Assembly (NCBI RefSeq): GCF_004799445.1
Contig: NZ_SSNA01000202.1
Span: 117,804-181,803, forward strand
Source: Bradyrhizobium sp.
Lineage (GTDB): Bacteria; Pseudomonadota; Alphaproteobacteria; Rhizobiales; Xanthobacteraceae
Reading direction: 5' to 3'
DNA length: 64,000 nt
Of this stretch, positions 52,067-61,643 are shown one piece after another. Every line of letters begins with the position of its first letter. Position 1 is the first letter of the stretch. The notes under the pieces are model-generated. The model saw only the letters and a list, made by a program, of their open reading frames with translations. It was not told where the DNA came from and ran no database searches. The translations under genes and the position numbers were made by a program.

Positions 52067-54220
52067 TTACTCGCCGGCGGCTTCGCGCGGCGGGGCTTCG
52101 GTCTTCTGCTTGGCCTCGAGGTCCTCACCGGTCACCTGGTCGACCGCCTTCATCGACAGGCGCGTCTTGCCGCGATCGTCGAAGCCGAGCAGCTTGACCT
52201 TGACCTTGTCGCCTTCCTTGACGACGTCGGAGGTCTTCTGCACGCGGTTCGACGCGAGCTGGCTGATGTGGACGAGGCCGTCCTTGGCGCCGAAGAAGTT
52301 CACGAAGGCGCCGAACTCCATCACCTTGACCACGGTGCCGTCATAGATCGCGTTGAGTTCAGGATCCGACGCGATCGACTTGATCCATTTGATCGCGGCC
52401 TTGATCGATTCGCCGTCGGCGGAGGCGACCTTCACGGTGCCGTCGTCGTCGATGTTGACTTTGGCTCCGGTCTTCTCGACGATTTCGCGGATCACCTTGC
52501 CGCCGGTGCCGATCACTTCACGGATCTTGTCGGTCGGGATTTTGAAGGTCTCGATGCGCGGCGCGTATTCGCCGAGCTCGGCGCGCGCAGCGGTGAGCGC
52601 CTTCGACATCTCGCCGAGGATGTGGATGCGGCCGTCCTTGGCCTGGCCGAGCGCGACCTTCATGATCTCCTCGGTAATGCCGGAGATCTTGATGTCCATC
52701 TGCAGCGAGGTGATGCCCGCTTCAGTACCCGCCACCTTGAAGTCCATGTCGCCGAGATGATCCTCGTCGCCGAGAATGTCCGACAGCACGGCAAAGCGCG
52801 AGCCTTCCAGAATAAGGCCCATGGCGATGCCGGCAGTCGGCCGCTTCAACGGAACGCCCGCATCCATCAGCGAGAGCGACGCGCCGCAGACCGAGGCCAT
52901 CGAAGACGATCCGTTGGACTCGGTGATCTCGGAAACCACGCGCACCGTGTAGGGGAATTCGTGGTGCGGCGGCAATATGGGGTGGATCGCGCGCCAGGCC
53001 AGCTTGCCGTGGCCGATTTCACGCCGCTTGGTGCCGCCCATGCGTCCGGTTTCGCCGACCGAATAGGGAGGGAAGTTGTAGTGCAGCAGGAACTGCTCCT
53101 TGTAGGTGCCCGACAGGGAGTCGATGTACTGCTCGTCTTCGCCGGTGCCGAGCGTGGTCACCACCATCGCCTGGGTTTCGCCGCGGGTGAACAGCGCCGA
53201 GCCATGGGCGCGGGGCAGTACGCCGACTTCGGCGATGATGTTGCGGACGGTCTTGGAATCGCGGCCGTCGATGCGCTTGCCGGTGTCGAGAATGTTCCAG
53301 CGAACGATCTTGGCTTCCAGCTCCTTGAACACGCCGGCGATGCGCAGCTTGTCGTATTTCGGCTCCTGGCCTTCCGGGAAATAGTGCGCCATCACCTTTT
53401 CCTTGGTCTTGCCGACCGCGGCGTAGCGGTCCTGCTTGACCGGAATGGCGTAGGCGGCGCGCAGATCGGCCTCGATCAGCCCGAGCATTTCCTTTTCCAG
53501 GGCGCTTTCGTCGACGACATGGACCTCGCGCGGCTCTTTCGCGGCTTTCTCGGCGAGCTCGATGATCGCGTTGACGACCGGCTGGAAGTGCCGGTGTCCG
53601 AACATCACGGCGCCGAGCATGATGTCTTCGTTGAGTTCCTTGGCTTCCGACTCCACCATCAGCACGGCGTCGGCGGTGCCGGCGACGACGAGATCGAGCT
53701 GGGTTTCGACCATTTCGTCGAGCGTCGGGTTGAGCACATATTCGTCGTTGATGAAGCCGACGCGCGCCGCGCCGATCGGGCCCTTGAAGGGCGCGCCGGA
53801 GATGGTCAGCGCCGCCGAGGCGGCCACGACGGCTAGCACGTCGGGATCGTTCTCCATGTCATGCGACAGCACGGTGACGACGATCTGGGTCTCGTTGCGC
53901 CAGCCATCGACGAACAGCGGGCGGACCGGCCGATCGATCAGGCGGGAGACCAGGGTCTCCTTCTCGGTGGGCCGGCCTTCGCGCTTGAAATAGCCACCGG
54001 GAATGCGCCCCGCAGCATAGGTTTTTTCGATGTAGTCGACGGTCAGCGGCAGGAAGTCGACGCCCTCGCGGGGGGTTTTGGCGGCGACGACGGTGGCGAG
54101 CACGACGGTCTCGCCATAGGTCGCCAGGACGGCGCCGTCGGCCTGACGGGCGATCTTTCCGGTTTCAAGCCTGAGGGGACGTCCACCCCAGTCGATCTCG
54201 ACTGAATGAATATTGAACAT
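52067..54220 (-). CDS. pnp: Polyribonucleotide nucleotidyltransferase (PNPase)
   Basis: PNPase degrades RNA 3' to 5' by phosphorolysis and joins the RNA degradosome. The 717-residue protein has two RNase PH-like domains (about 1-230 and 310-545), a KH domain (about 550-615, IGTGGKVIREI), and an S1 domain (about 620-695, VVKVMEFGAFVNFFG). It follows rpsO on the minus strand after a 412-base leader, the usual rpsO-pnp order. The leader contains a strong hairpin, which in enteric bacteria is an RNase III target for autoregulation. Confidence 0.97.
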   Translation of the reverse strand: MFNIHSVEIDWGGRPLRLETGKIARQADGAVLATYGETVVLATVVAAKTPREGVDFLPLTVDYIEKTYAAGRIPGGYFKREGRPTEKETLVSRLIDRPVRPLFVDGWRNETQIVVTVLSHDMENDPDVLAVVAASAALTISGAPFKGPIGAARVGFINDEYVLNPTLDEMVETQLDLVVAGTADAVLMVESEAKELNEDIMLGAVMFGHRHFQPVVNAIIELAEKAAKEPREVHVVDESALEKEMLGLIEADLRAAYAIPVKQDRYAAVGKTKEKVMAHYFPEGQEPKYDKLRIAGVFKELEAKIVRWNILDTGKRIDGRDSKTVRNIIAEVGVLPRAHGSALFTRGETQAMVVTTLGTGEDEQYIDSLSGTYKEQFLLHYNFPPYSVGETGRMGGTKRREIGHGKLAWRAIHPILPPHHEFPYTVRVVSEITESNGSSSMASVCGASLSLMDAGVPLKRPTAGIAMGLILEGSRFAVLSDILGDEDHLGDMDFKVAGTEAGITSLQMDIKISGITEEIMKVALGQAKDGRIHILGEMSKALTAARAELGEYAPRIETFKIPTDKIREVIGTGGKVIREIVEKTGAKVNIDDDGTVKVASADGESIKAAIKWIKSIASDPELNAIYDGTVVKVMEFGAFVNFFGAKDGLVHISQLASNRVQKTSDVVKEGDKVKVKLLGFDDRGKTRLSMKAVDQVTGEDLEAKQKTEAPPREAAGE

Positions 54221-54632
54221 TGCGGTTTTCTTTCATGGGTTCACGCAAGGCATGAAAGTCCGGCACACAAAAACCATGCGCAAGATTGCGGGACGCTGAT
54301 CGCAATTCGAGATCAGCGTCCGGCGATCCTGCCATGGTCTTGATGTGCCGGATGGTATTCATCCTTCCGATTTGGTACGGGGCAAAGGCGGCTCGCCTTC
54401 AACCCGCGCGACGGGCACCTTGCCCGTCATCGTCCAGTCGCCGGAGTGCTGCTGGACGAACTTCTGTGGGGCACGAATTTTTTTCGAAAAACCGTTTCGA
54501 AGGTCGTGCCCTGATGCGAGCCGCTGATGGCTCGCACACGATATACGCATGGCCCTGGTGGAAGAGCGCAACGCCGCCTTCCGAAACCACGCGCAACAAC
54601 GCGCGCGACACGCGCGCGTGAAGCCTGGGAAC
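54221..54632 (-). promoter_or_regulatory. pnp leader with long hairpin
   Basis: The gap between rpsO and pnp has no convincing gene. GGACGCTGATC (54291-54301) and GATCAGCGTCC (54311-54321) form an 11-bp stem with a 9-base loop, 70 bases before the pnp start. Another structure at 54465-54511 has GGGCACGA/TCGTGCCC arms with a T-rich interior and may terminate part of the rpsO transcript. Autoregulation by RNase III plus PNPase is known in E. coli; here it is inferred. Confidence 0.55.
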
Positions 54633-54902
54633 TCAACGCCGAATGTTGTGCTTTTCGAGCAGCGCCTGGTAACGCGCCTCGTCTTTCCTCTTGATGTAAT
54701 CGAGAAGCGAACGGCGCGTTGCGACCATTTTCAAAAGCCCGCGGCGTGAATGGTTGTCCTTCACGTGGGATTTGAAATGCCCGGTCAGGTTGTTGATGCG
54801 TTCCGACAGGATCGCGACCTGGACCTCGGGCGAGCCGGTGTCGCCGGCCTTGTTGGCATTAGTCTTGATAACTTCCGCTTTGCGTTCGGCGGTAATCGAC
54901 AT
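54633..54902 (-). CDS. rpsO: 30S ribosomal protein S15
   Basis: S15 binds the 16S central domain early in 30S assembly. The 89-residue protein starts at ATG 54902 (MSITAERK). It has the typical DTGSPEVQVAIL and HSRRGLLKMVATRRSLLDYI motifs. It begins 3 bases after the truB stop, so it is in the same operon. Confidence 0.97.
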   Translation of the reverse strand: MSITAERKAEVIKTNANKAGDTGSPEVQVAILSERINNLTGHFKSHVKDNHSRRGLLKMVATRRSLLDYIKRKDEARYQALLEKHNIRR

Positions 54903-54904
54903 CG

Positions 54905-56002
54905 TCAAACACTTTCGTTGTTGCGAGCCGGACTGGCAGTCAGTCCGTTCAGGTTGAACACGCGCTTGGGGATGAGTTCGCCATTGCCAATTTCGGCGAG
55001 GGCCAGAAGCCGGCCTGCCACCGTGACATAGACTGTGCCGCTACAATTGGGCGCATCCCGTCCGCGCAACAAAACGGCTTGGCCCCGATGGAGCCTCGCC
55101 GCATCAGCCCGTGTGACGGCCAGTGCCGGGATGTCGTCCAGCGCGGTCTCAACGGGCATGAGCGCGTCGGCGAGGCTGCCCTCGCCAGACGCGGCTCTAT
55201 CGCACAAAGCCTGCAACTGTTCCAGCGGAATCATGTCGGCCTCGCCGAACGGCCCGACCAGGGTCCGCCGCAGCGCGCAGATATGGCCAAAACAGCCGAG
55301 AATCCGGCCGAGATCGCGGGCCAAAGCCCGCACATAGGTTCCCTTGCCGCACTCGGCCTCGAACACGGAATGGCTGTTATCTAACTGTTCTACCAAGGTT
55401 AATTGGTGAATCTCGACCGGCCGCGGCTTCAGTTCGACAACCTCGCCGTCCCGCGCCAAGTCATAGGCCCGCTCGCCCTGGACCTTGATGGCGGAATATT
55501 GCGGCGGGGTCTGCTCGATCAGGCCGGTGAAGCGCGGCAGCAGGGCGCAGATCGCCTCGGCAGAGGGCCTGCTCTCGCTGGTCCGGACGACCCGGCCCTC
55601 CGTATCGTCGGTATCGCGTTCCTCGCCCCAGGCGACCGTGAAGCGATAGCGCTTACGGCCGTCCATCACGAATGGAACCGTCTTGGTGGCCTCTCCCAGC
55701 GCGATCGGCAGTCCGCCGGAGGCGAGCGGATCGAGCGTGCCGGCGTGGCCGGCGCGCTTGGCCTGAAACAGCCGCTTCACGACTGCGACCGCGTGGGTGG
55801 AGGTCATGCCGATCGGCTTGTCGAGGACCACCCAGCCGTGGACGTCGCGCTTGTCGCGTCGCGGCTGATTGTTCTGCCGCGGCTGCTTGCCGGCGCGCGC
55901 GTGATTTTCAACGCGATCCGCGCCCGAAGAAATATTTTTTTCAAGCTCGGCCGAATCATCGATTCCCGGCTCGATCACGGTGTTTGCGCTGGTCACGATC
56001 AT
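54905..56002 (-). CDS. truB: tRNA pseudouridine(55) synthase
   Basis: TruB makes pseudouridine 55 in the T loop of tRNAs. The protein has 365 residues. The N-terminal 50 residues are a poorly conserved extension rich in Asn/Gln/Arg; the catalytic core starts near HGWVVLDKPIGMTST. The catalytic Asp is in AGHAGTLDPLASG. PQYSAIKVQGERAYDLAR and the C-terminal PUA-like region follow. It starts 5 bases after the rbfA stop. Confidence 0.96.
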   Translation of the reverse strand: MIVTSANTVIEPGIDDSAELEKNISSGADRVENHARAGKQPRQNNQPRRDKRDVHGWVVLDKPIGMTSTHAVAVVKRLFQAKRAGHAGTLDPLASGGLPIALGEATKTVPFVMDGRKRYRFTVAWGEERDTDDTEGRVVRTSESRPSAEAICALLPRFTGLIEQTPPQYSAIKVQGERAYDLARDGEVVELKPRPVEIHQLTLVEQLDNSHSVFEAECGKGTYVRALARDLGRILGCFGHICALRRTLVGPFGEADMIPLEQLQALCDRAASGEGSLADALMPVETALDDIPALAVTRADAARLHRGQAVLLRGRDAPNCSGTVYVTVAGRLLALAEIGNGELIPKRVFNLNGLTASPARNNESV

Positions 56003-56006
56003 CAGG

Positions 56007-56426
56007 TCACTCTTCCGAATCTGGCGAATCCGGCGCGAGGTCTCTTTGCACCGCAGGTGTTCGCAGTAATTTCTCTATTCGTTCCGCTTCGTCGAATCGG
56101 TCGTCTGCCCGGAAGCGGACATCAGGCGCAAATTTTAGGTTAACGCGCCGCGCCACCTCGCCGCGGAGGAACTTCTTGTTGCGCTCCAGCGCCGCGATCA
56201 CCTTGTCGGTATCGCGACCGCCGAGCGGCATCACATAGACGGTCGCAAGCTTCAGGTCCGGCGACATCCGCACCTCGGGCACGGTGACGATGTGGCCCTC
56301 GAGTTCCGGGTCGTGCACGCTGCCGTGCGAAAGGATTTCTGCGATCGCATGGCGCACGATTTCGCCGACCCGCAACTGGCGCTGCGAGCCGCCGGGGGCG
56401 GAACTTTTTTTGTGATGACCGGGCAT
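56007..56426 (-). CDS. rbfA: Ribosome-binding factor A
   Basis: RbfA helps 30S maturation at the 16S 5' end and acts in cold growth. The 139-residue protein is a single KH-like domain, with RVGEIVRHAIAEIL, VTVPEVRMSPDLKLATVYVMPLG and LRGEVARRVNLKFAPDVRF. The C-terminus is acidic. It lies between infB and truB, with a repeat element on the infB side. Confidence 0.95.
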   Translation of the reverse strand: MPGHHKKSSAPGGSQRQLRVGEIVRHAIAEILSHGSVHDPELEGHIVTVPEVRMSPDLKLATVYVMPLGGRDTDKVIAALERNKKFLRGEVARRVNLKFAPDVRFRADDRFDEAERIEKLLRTPAVQRDLAPDSPDSEE

Positions 56427-56443
56427 TGTCGTCTCTCAACGTC

Positions 56444-56530
56444 GTCATGCCCGCGCGGCTCGCGGGCACCGACGTTTTTGTCGTTTGAATTAGCCAGGAC
56501 GCGGATGGCCGGAACGAATCCGGCCATGAC
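56444..56530. repeat. Dispersed inverted repeat between infB and rbfA
   Basis: GTCATGCCCGCG at 56444 and GGCCATGAC ending 56530 form the ends. Inside are CCCGCG/CGCGGG and GGCCGGA/TCCGGCC stems. It lies inside the expression operon, so its RNA may fold within the polycistronic message. Confidence 0.65.
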
Positions 56531-56576
56531 GCCGCAGTTTCAATTGCAAAATCAGCGCGCTTTGTAAGGTTCGAAC

Positions 56577-59180
56577 TTACAGCGAGCGCTGGATCGTCTC
56601 CACGCGATAACACTCGATGATGTCGCCGGCCCGCATGTCGCCGTAATTCTCGAACGCCATGCCGCACTCCTGGCCGGACTGCACTTCCTTCACTTCATCC
56701 TTGAAGCGTTTCAGCGTCGACAGCTTGCCTTCATGCACGACCACATTGTCGCGAATCAGGCGGACATTGGCGCCGCGTTCCACCGACCCGTCGGTGACGC
56801 GGCAGCCCGCGACCTTGCCGACCTTGGAAATGTTGAACACTTCCAGGATCAGGGCATTGCCCAGCATGGTCTCGCGCAGCGTCGGCGCGAGCAGACCGGA
56901 CATCGCCTTTTTCACGTCATCCACCAGATCGTAGATGATGTTGTAGTAGCGGATTTCGATGCCGTTGCGCTTGGCGGCAGCGGCGGCTTCCTTGTGGGCA
57001 CGAACGTTGAACCCGATGATGGCGGCGTTGAAGCCTTCCGCCAGCGTTACGTCGGATTCGCTGATGCCGCCGACGCCCGCATGCAGGATGCGCGCGGCGA
57101 CTTCGTCGGTGCCAAGCTTGTCGAGCGAGCCGAGAATGGCTTCCAGCGAGCCCTGCACGTCGGCCTTGATGATCAGCGGGAAGTCCTTGCGGCCCGAGGT
57201 CTTGAGCTGCGACATCATCTGTTCGAGCGAGCCGCGCATGCCGGAAATGCTGGCGGCGGCATTCTCGCGCTTCTGATGGGCGCGGTAGCTCGTCACCTGG
57301 CGGGCGCGGGCCTCGCTGTCGACCACGGCAAGACGGTCGCCGGCCTCCGGCGGGCCGTTGAAGCCAAGAACCTCGACCGGCACCGAAGGTCCGGCCTCGT
57401 CGATGGTCACGCCCTGATCGTTGATAAGCGCGCGGACGCGGCCCATCTCGGCGCCGGCGACGATAATGTCCCCGACCCGCAAGGTGCCACGTTGCACCAG
57501 CACGGTTGCGACCGGACCGCGACCGCGATCAAGCTTGGCTTCGATCACGGTGCCTTCGGCGGGACGGGACGGATTGGTCTTGAGGTCGAGCAATTCGGCC
57601 TGCAGCGCGATCATCTCGAGCAGTTTGTCGAGATTGGTCTTGTTCTTGGCGGATACCTCAACGTCGACGACGTCGCCGCCCAGCGATTCGACCTGAACCT
57701 CGTGCTGCAGCAGCTCGGTACGCACCCGCTCGGGCTTCGCGTCGGGCTTGTCGATCTTGTTGATGGCGACGATCATCGGCACCTTCGCCGCCTTGGCGTG
57801 ATTGATCGCTTCGACGGTCTGCGGCATGACGCCGTCATCGGCCGCCACCACCAGCACCACGATGTCGGTCACCTTGGCGCCGCGCGCGCGCATCGCGGTA
57901 AACGCGGCGTGGCCCGGCGTGTCGATGAAGGTGATCTTCTTGCCGCTTTCCGGCGAGGTCACCTGATAGGCGCCGATATGCTGGGTGATGCCGCCGGCCT
58001 CGCCGGAGACCACATTGGCGTGGCGCAGCGCATCGAGCAGCGAGGTCTTGCCGTGGTCGACATGGCCCATCACCGTCACCACGGGTGAACGCGGCTCGGT
58101 ATCGGTGGAATCGTCGACGATGTCGAACAGGCCTTCCTCGACATCGGACGCGGCCACGCGCTTGACGGTGTGACCCATTTCCTCGGCGATCAGCTGCGCG
58201 GTGTCGGCGTCGATCACGTCGGTGATCTTGTACATCGCGCCCTGCTTCATCAGCAGTCTGATGACGTCGACGGCGCGCTCCGACATGCGGTTGGCGAGTT
58301 CCTGGATATTGATGGCTTCCGGGATGATGACCTCGCGAACCAGCTTTTCCTTCGGCTCGTTCGACTGATGGCCCTTGAGCCGTTGGGTGCGGCGGCGGAA
58401 CGACGCGATCGAGCGCTCGCGCACGTCGTCGGCGTTGAGCGCGGTGACCAGCGTCAGGCGGCCGCGCTGCTTGGCCGGCGCCGGCTTGGCGGTTGTTTTC
58501 GGGGGGACTGCGGGACGGGCAACGCCGCCCGGGCCACGACGGATCTGGCGCGGACCTTCATCCTCGTCGGTGATGTCGGCGGCGATTCCCGGGGCTCGCG
58601 CGACGGGCACCGCGGGGCGGGCCGCGGTTGCGGCCTTGGCTTCGGCCTCGCCGAAACGCTTCTTGGCTTCGAGTTCGGCCTTGCGCTTGGCTTCCTCGTC
58701 CTGACGGTGACGCTCTTCTTCGGCCTTGCGGCGGGCCTCGGCGGCTTCGCGCTCGGCCTGCTCGATGCCTTCCTTGCTGTTGCGCCGCTTGGCTTCTGCT
58801 TCGGCCAGGCGCCGTTCTTCGACATCGCGGACCTTCGCGTCGGCAAGCGCACTGGCGCGCGCACTGCGTTCGTCCTCGGTCAGGGTGCGGAGCACGACGC
58901 CGGAATTGCTGCGCGGCGGAGCCGCAGGCGGCGCGGCACGGGCGATCGGCGCCTTGGCCGGCGCTGCCGCCTTGGCGACCGCAGGCTCCGGCGCATGGGT
59001 TTCGGCCGCGGGGGCGTCGCCGCCGACCCGACGCTTGCCGCGCTTTTCGACCACGACCTGCTTGGTCCGGCCGTGGCTGAAGCTCTGGCGAACGGTGCCC
59101 GTCTCGACGCGCGGCTTGAGCGTCAAGGTCTTGGTCGGGACACTGAGCGTCTTGTCGCCAGGAGTTTTCGTATCAACCAT
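56577..59180 (-). CDS. infB: Translation initiation factor IF-2
   Basis: IF-2 is the GTPase that places fMet-tRNA on the 30S subunit. The 867-residue protein has a long charged N-terminal region (about 1-290, with a Lys/Glu/Ala-rich coiled segment around 100-190). The G domain starts near residue 370, with GHVDHGKTSLLD (G1), DTPGHAAF (G3) and NKIDKPDA (G4). Beta-barrel domains and the fMet-tRNA-binding C-terminal domain complete it. It lies between ylxR and rbfA, the standard order. Confidence 0.97.
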   Translation of the reverse strand: MVDTKTPGDKTLSVPTKTLTLKPRVETGTVRQSFSHGRTKQVVVEKRGKRRVGGDAPAAETHAPEPAVAKAAAPAKAPIARAAPPAAPPRSNSGVVLRTLTEDERSARASALADAKVRDVEERRLAEAEAKRRNSKEGIEQAEREAAEARRKAEEERHRQDEEAKRKAELEAKKRFGEAEAKAATAARPAVPVARAPGIAADITDEDEGPRQIRRGPGGVARPAVPPKTTAKPAPAKQRGRLTLVTALNADDVRERSIASFRRRTQRLKGHQSNEPKEKLVREVIIPEAINIQELANRMSERAVDVIRLLMKQGAMYKITDVIDADTAQLIAEEMGHTVKRVAASDVEEGLFDIVDDSTDTEPRSPVVTVMGHVDHGKTSLLDALRHANVVSGEAGGITQHIGAYQVTSPESGKKITFIDTPGHAAFTAMRARGAKVTDIVVLVVAADDGVMPQTVEAINHAKAAKVPMIVAINKIDKPDAKPERVRTELLQHEVQVESLGGDVVDVEVSAKNKTNLDKLLEMIALQAELLDLKTNPSRPAEGTVIEAKLDRGRGPVATVLVQRGTLRVGDIIVAGAEMGRVRALINDQGVTIDEAGPSVPVEVLGFNGPPEAGDRLAVVDSEARARQVTSYRAHQKRENAAASISGMRGSLEQMMSQLKTSGRKDFPLIIKADVQGSLEAILGSLDKLGTDEVAARILHAGVGGISESDVTLAEGFNAAIIGFNVRAHKEAAAAAKRNGIEIRYYNIIYDLVDDVKKAMSGLLAPTLRETMLGNALILEVFNISKVGKVAGCRVTDGSVERGANVRLIRDNVVVHEGKLSTLKRFKDEVKEVQSGQECGMAFENYGDMRAGDIIECYRVETIQRSL

Positions 59181-59199
59181 TCAGCAATCCTAATCTTCT

Positions 59200-59925
59200 T
59201 TAAGTCGTGCGTGTCCGCACAGTCTGTATTGGCGAATTCCTGGCCGCATGGCCGGCGGTTCTGTCGTCATCCGCCATCCGGTATCGGACCAGGACATGGC
59301 TGCGCGACAGGAACGTCTTGCTCGCCGGGCCCGCGAGCAGGGCTGCATGTATCACATTTGACCGGCCAAGTGCCAAATCCAATTGTTCCGAGGTCAGCGG
59401 CGCGATTACCGGAATTTCGGGGAATTCTACGCCATTTCCGGCATTTTGCCTGACCATGGCGTCCAATTTGCGGATTCCGTCCGCCGCGCCGTCGGAAGCA
59501 TGGATCAGGGCTCTGATCGGGGCCTGCACCTGCCGCCGTTCCAGGGCGTCCGCGACCTTGCCGAAGCCGGATACAACCTGACCCGCCTTGGCGGCCATCG
59601 CGAGGGCCTCGGTCACGAAACGTACCAGCAGGGCTTCGGTGTCGGCGGCGAGCGTTGGCGCCACCCGCACCTCGCGCTTGAACCCCTTGCCAAATTGGTG
59701 TCGCCGGACGGCTTCCGCAACCGCATGGTGCGAGGCTGAAACCCACAGGCCCCGACCCGGCAGCTTGCGTTTCAGATCCGCCACCACCTCGCCGGACGGC
59801 GCGACCACAAACCGGATCAGGTCGCCGATCGGCCGCACCTCGCGCGTGACCGCGCACATCCGCATCGTCGTGGACCTGTCGGTCCGCGGTCCGTTGTCGA
59901 GATCGGGGTCAGCGAAAGCAAGCAT
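59200..59925 (-). CDS. YlxR-family (DUF448) RNA-binding protein
   Basis: The protein has 241 residues. The N-terminal YlxR domain (about 20-100) has MRMCAVTREVRP and GRGLWVS, the conserved surface of this nucleic acid-binding family. The C-terminal part (about 110-210), with ALIHASDGAADG, resembles an L7Ae/eL8 RNA-binding fold. The alphaproteobacterial form is usually this two-domain version. It stands between nusA and infB, where its role may be transcription-translation coupling or RNase P-related. The function is not established. Confidence 0.88.
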   Translation of the reverse strand: MLAFADPDLDNGPRTDRSTTMRMCAVTREVRPIGDLIRFVVAPSGEVVADLKRKLPGRGLWVSASHHAVAEAVRRHQFGKGFKREVRVAPTLAADTEALLVRFVTEALAMAAKAGQVVSGFGKVADALERRQVQAPIRALIHASDGAADGIRKLDAMVRQNAGNGVEFPEIPVIAPLTSEQLDLALGRSNVIHAALLAGPASKTFLSRSHVLVRYRMADDDRTAGHAARNSPIQTVRTRTT

Positions 59926-60025
59926 TCAGGCGACATCGCTCCATTCATTTGCGCGTTACGGCCGCGCAAGGCCAGTATCCACCCCCGGATCGGGTCCGGG
60001 GGCGGGCATTTGCGCAACACGCGCG

Positions 60026-61639
60026 TTAAGCCGGCTGGCCTTCGGCGGCCTCGGGCTCCTCGGTCTTCTTGACAAGATCGGCTTGCGTGATCCAGCCGGC
60101 GATGACGCGCGCCTGCATGATCATGTTCTCGGCGTCGTCGCGCGAGATTTCGTTGGCGTCGAGGATGCCGGGGTGCTTGGTCGGCTCGCCGCCTTCCTTG
60201 CGCTCGGTCCAGCCGATCAGGTCGTCGGTGGCGCAACCGGCCAGATCCTCGACCGTCTTGATGTCGTTCTCGCCGAATTTGACCAGCATTTTCGAGGTCA
60301 CGCCGGGCACCGTCTTCAATGCATCGTCCACACCGAGCTCCTTACGCTTGTTTTCGAGCTCGCTTTCGAGCTGTTCCAGATATTCCTTGGCGCGATTCTG
60401 CAACTCGTTGGCCGTTTCGTCGTCAAAGCCTTCGATGCCGGCCAATTCCCTGACGTCGACCAGCGCCAGCTCCTCCACCGACGTGAAGCCCTCCGACGCC
60501 AGCAACTGGCCGACCACCTCGTCGACATTGAGCGCTTCCATGAACACCCGCGTGGAGTTCTCGAAATCGGCCTGGCGCCGTTCGGATTCCTCCTGTTCGG
60601 TCAGGATGTCGATGTCCCAGCCGGTCAGCTGCGAGGCGAGGCGGACGTTCTGCCCGCGCCGGCCGATCGCCAGCGACAGCTGGTTATTGGTGTCGGGCAC
60701 CACGACCTCGATCCGCTCGCGTTCCTCGTCGATCACGACCTTGGCGACTTCGGCGGGGGCCAGCGCATTGACGACAAAGGTCGCAATATCGGGTGACCAC
60801 GGAATGATGTCGATCTTTTCGCCCTGCAATTCGTTGACCACGGCCTGCACCCGCGATCCGCGCATGCCGACGCAGGCGCCGACCGGATCGACCGACGAAT
60901 CCCTCGAGATAACGCCGATTTTCGCGCGCGACCCGGGGTCGCGGGCCACCGCCTTGATCTCGACGATGCCGTCATAGATTTCCGGCACTTCCTGCGCGAA
61001 CAGTTTCGCCATGAATTGCGGATGGGTGCGGGAAAGGAAGATCTGGGGGCCGCGCGTTTCGCGGCGCACGTCGAAAATATAGGCGCGAACGCGGTCGCCG
61101 TTGCGGAACACTTCGCGCGGCAGCATTTCGTCGCGGCGTACGATGGCTTCGCCGCGGCCCAGATCGACGATGACGCTGCCATATTCGACGCGCTTGACGA
61201 TGCCGTTGACGATGTCGCCGATGCGGTCCTTGAACTCCTGATATTGACGGTCGCGCTCGGCCTCGCGCACCTTCTGCACGATCACCTGCTTGGCCGACTG
61301 CGCGGCGATGCGGCCATATTCCAGCGGCGGCAGCGTGTCGGCGATGGTGTCGCCGACCTGCGCGCCGGGATTGGCGCGTTGGGCGTCGATCAGTGAAATC
61401 TGGTTGGCTGAATTCTCGACCTGGTCGACCACCAGCATGTGGCGCGACAGCCGCAGTTCGCCCTTCTTGGCGTCAATCTCGGCGTGGACGTCGGTCTCGC
61501 TGCCGTAGCGGGCCCGCGCCGCCTTGGCGATGGCGTCTTCCATCGCCGCGATCACGATGCCACGGTCGATCGATTTTTCGCGCGCAACCGCGTCCGCGAT
61601 CTGCAGCAGTTCAAGTTTATTGGCGCTGACAGCTGCCAT
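60026..61639 (-). CDS. nusA: Transcription termination/antitermination factor NusA
   Basis: NusA binds RNA polymerase and controls pausing, termination and antitermination. The 537-residue protein has an N-terminal RNAP-binding domain (about 1-130), an S1 domain (about 133-200), two KH domains (KH1 with VGACVGMRGSRVQAV, KH2 with AIGRRGQNVRLA), and C-terminal helical repeats, with an acidic Lys/Glu stretch (residues about 400-460). It follows rimP by 4 bases and ends 100 bases before ylxR, a gap with a CCCCCGGA/TCCGGGGG hairpin. Confidence 0.97.
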   Translation of the reverse strand: MAAVSANKLELLQIADAVAREKSIDRGIVIAAMEDAIAKAARARYGSETDVHAEIDAKKGELRLSRHMLVVDQVENSANQISLIDAQRANPGAQVGDTIADTLPPLEYGRIAAQSAKQVIVQKVREAERDRQYQEFKDRIGDIVNGIVKRVEYGSVIVDLGRGEAIVRRDEMLPREVFRNGDRVRAYIFDVRRETRGPQIFLSRTHPQFMAKLFAQEVPEIYDGIVEIKAVARDPGSRAKIGVISRDSSVDPVGACVGMRGSRVQAVVNELQGEKIDIIPWSPDIATFVVNALAPAEVAKVVIDEERERIEVVVPDTNNQLSLAIGRRGQNVRLASQLTGWDIDILTEQEESERRQADFENSTRVFMEALNVDEVVGQLLASEGFTSVEELALVDVRELAGIEGFDDETANELQNRAKEYLEQLESELENKRKELGVDDALKTVPGVTSKMLVKFGENDIKTVEDLAGCATDDLIGWTERKEGGEPTKHPGILDANEISRDDAENMIMQARVIAGWITQADLVKKTEEPEAAEGQPA

Positions 61640-61643
61640 GGCT

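Noticed and set aside
51989..53836. 615-codon plus-strand open frame across pnp
   Set aside because: Shadow of pnp, which has all PNPase domains on the other strand.
54359..54636. Overlapping small minus-strand frames in the pnp leader
   Set aside because: They have no SD, differ in frame, and coincide with stem-loop sequence.
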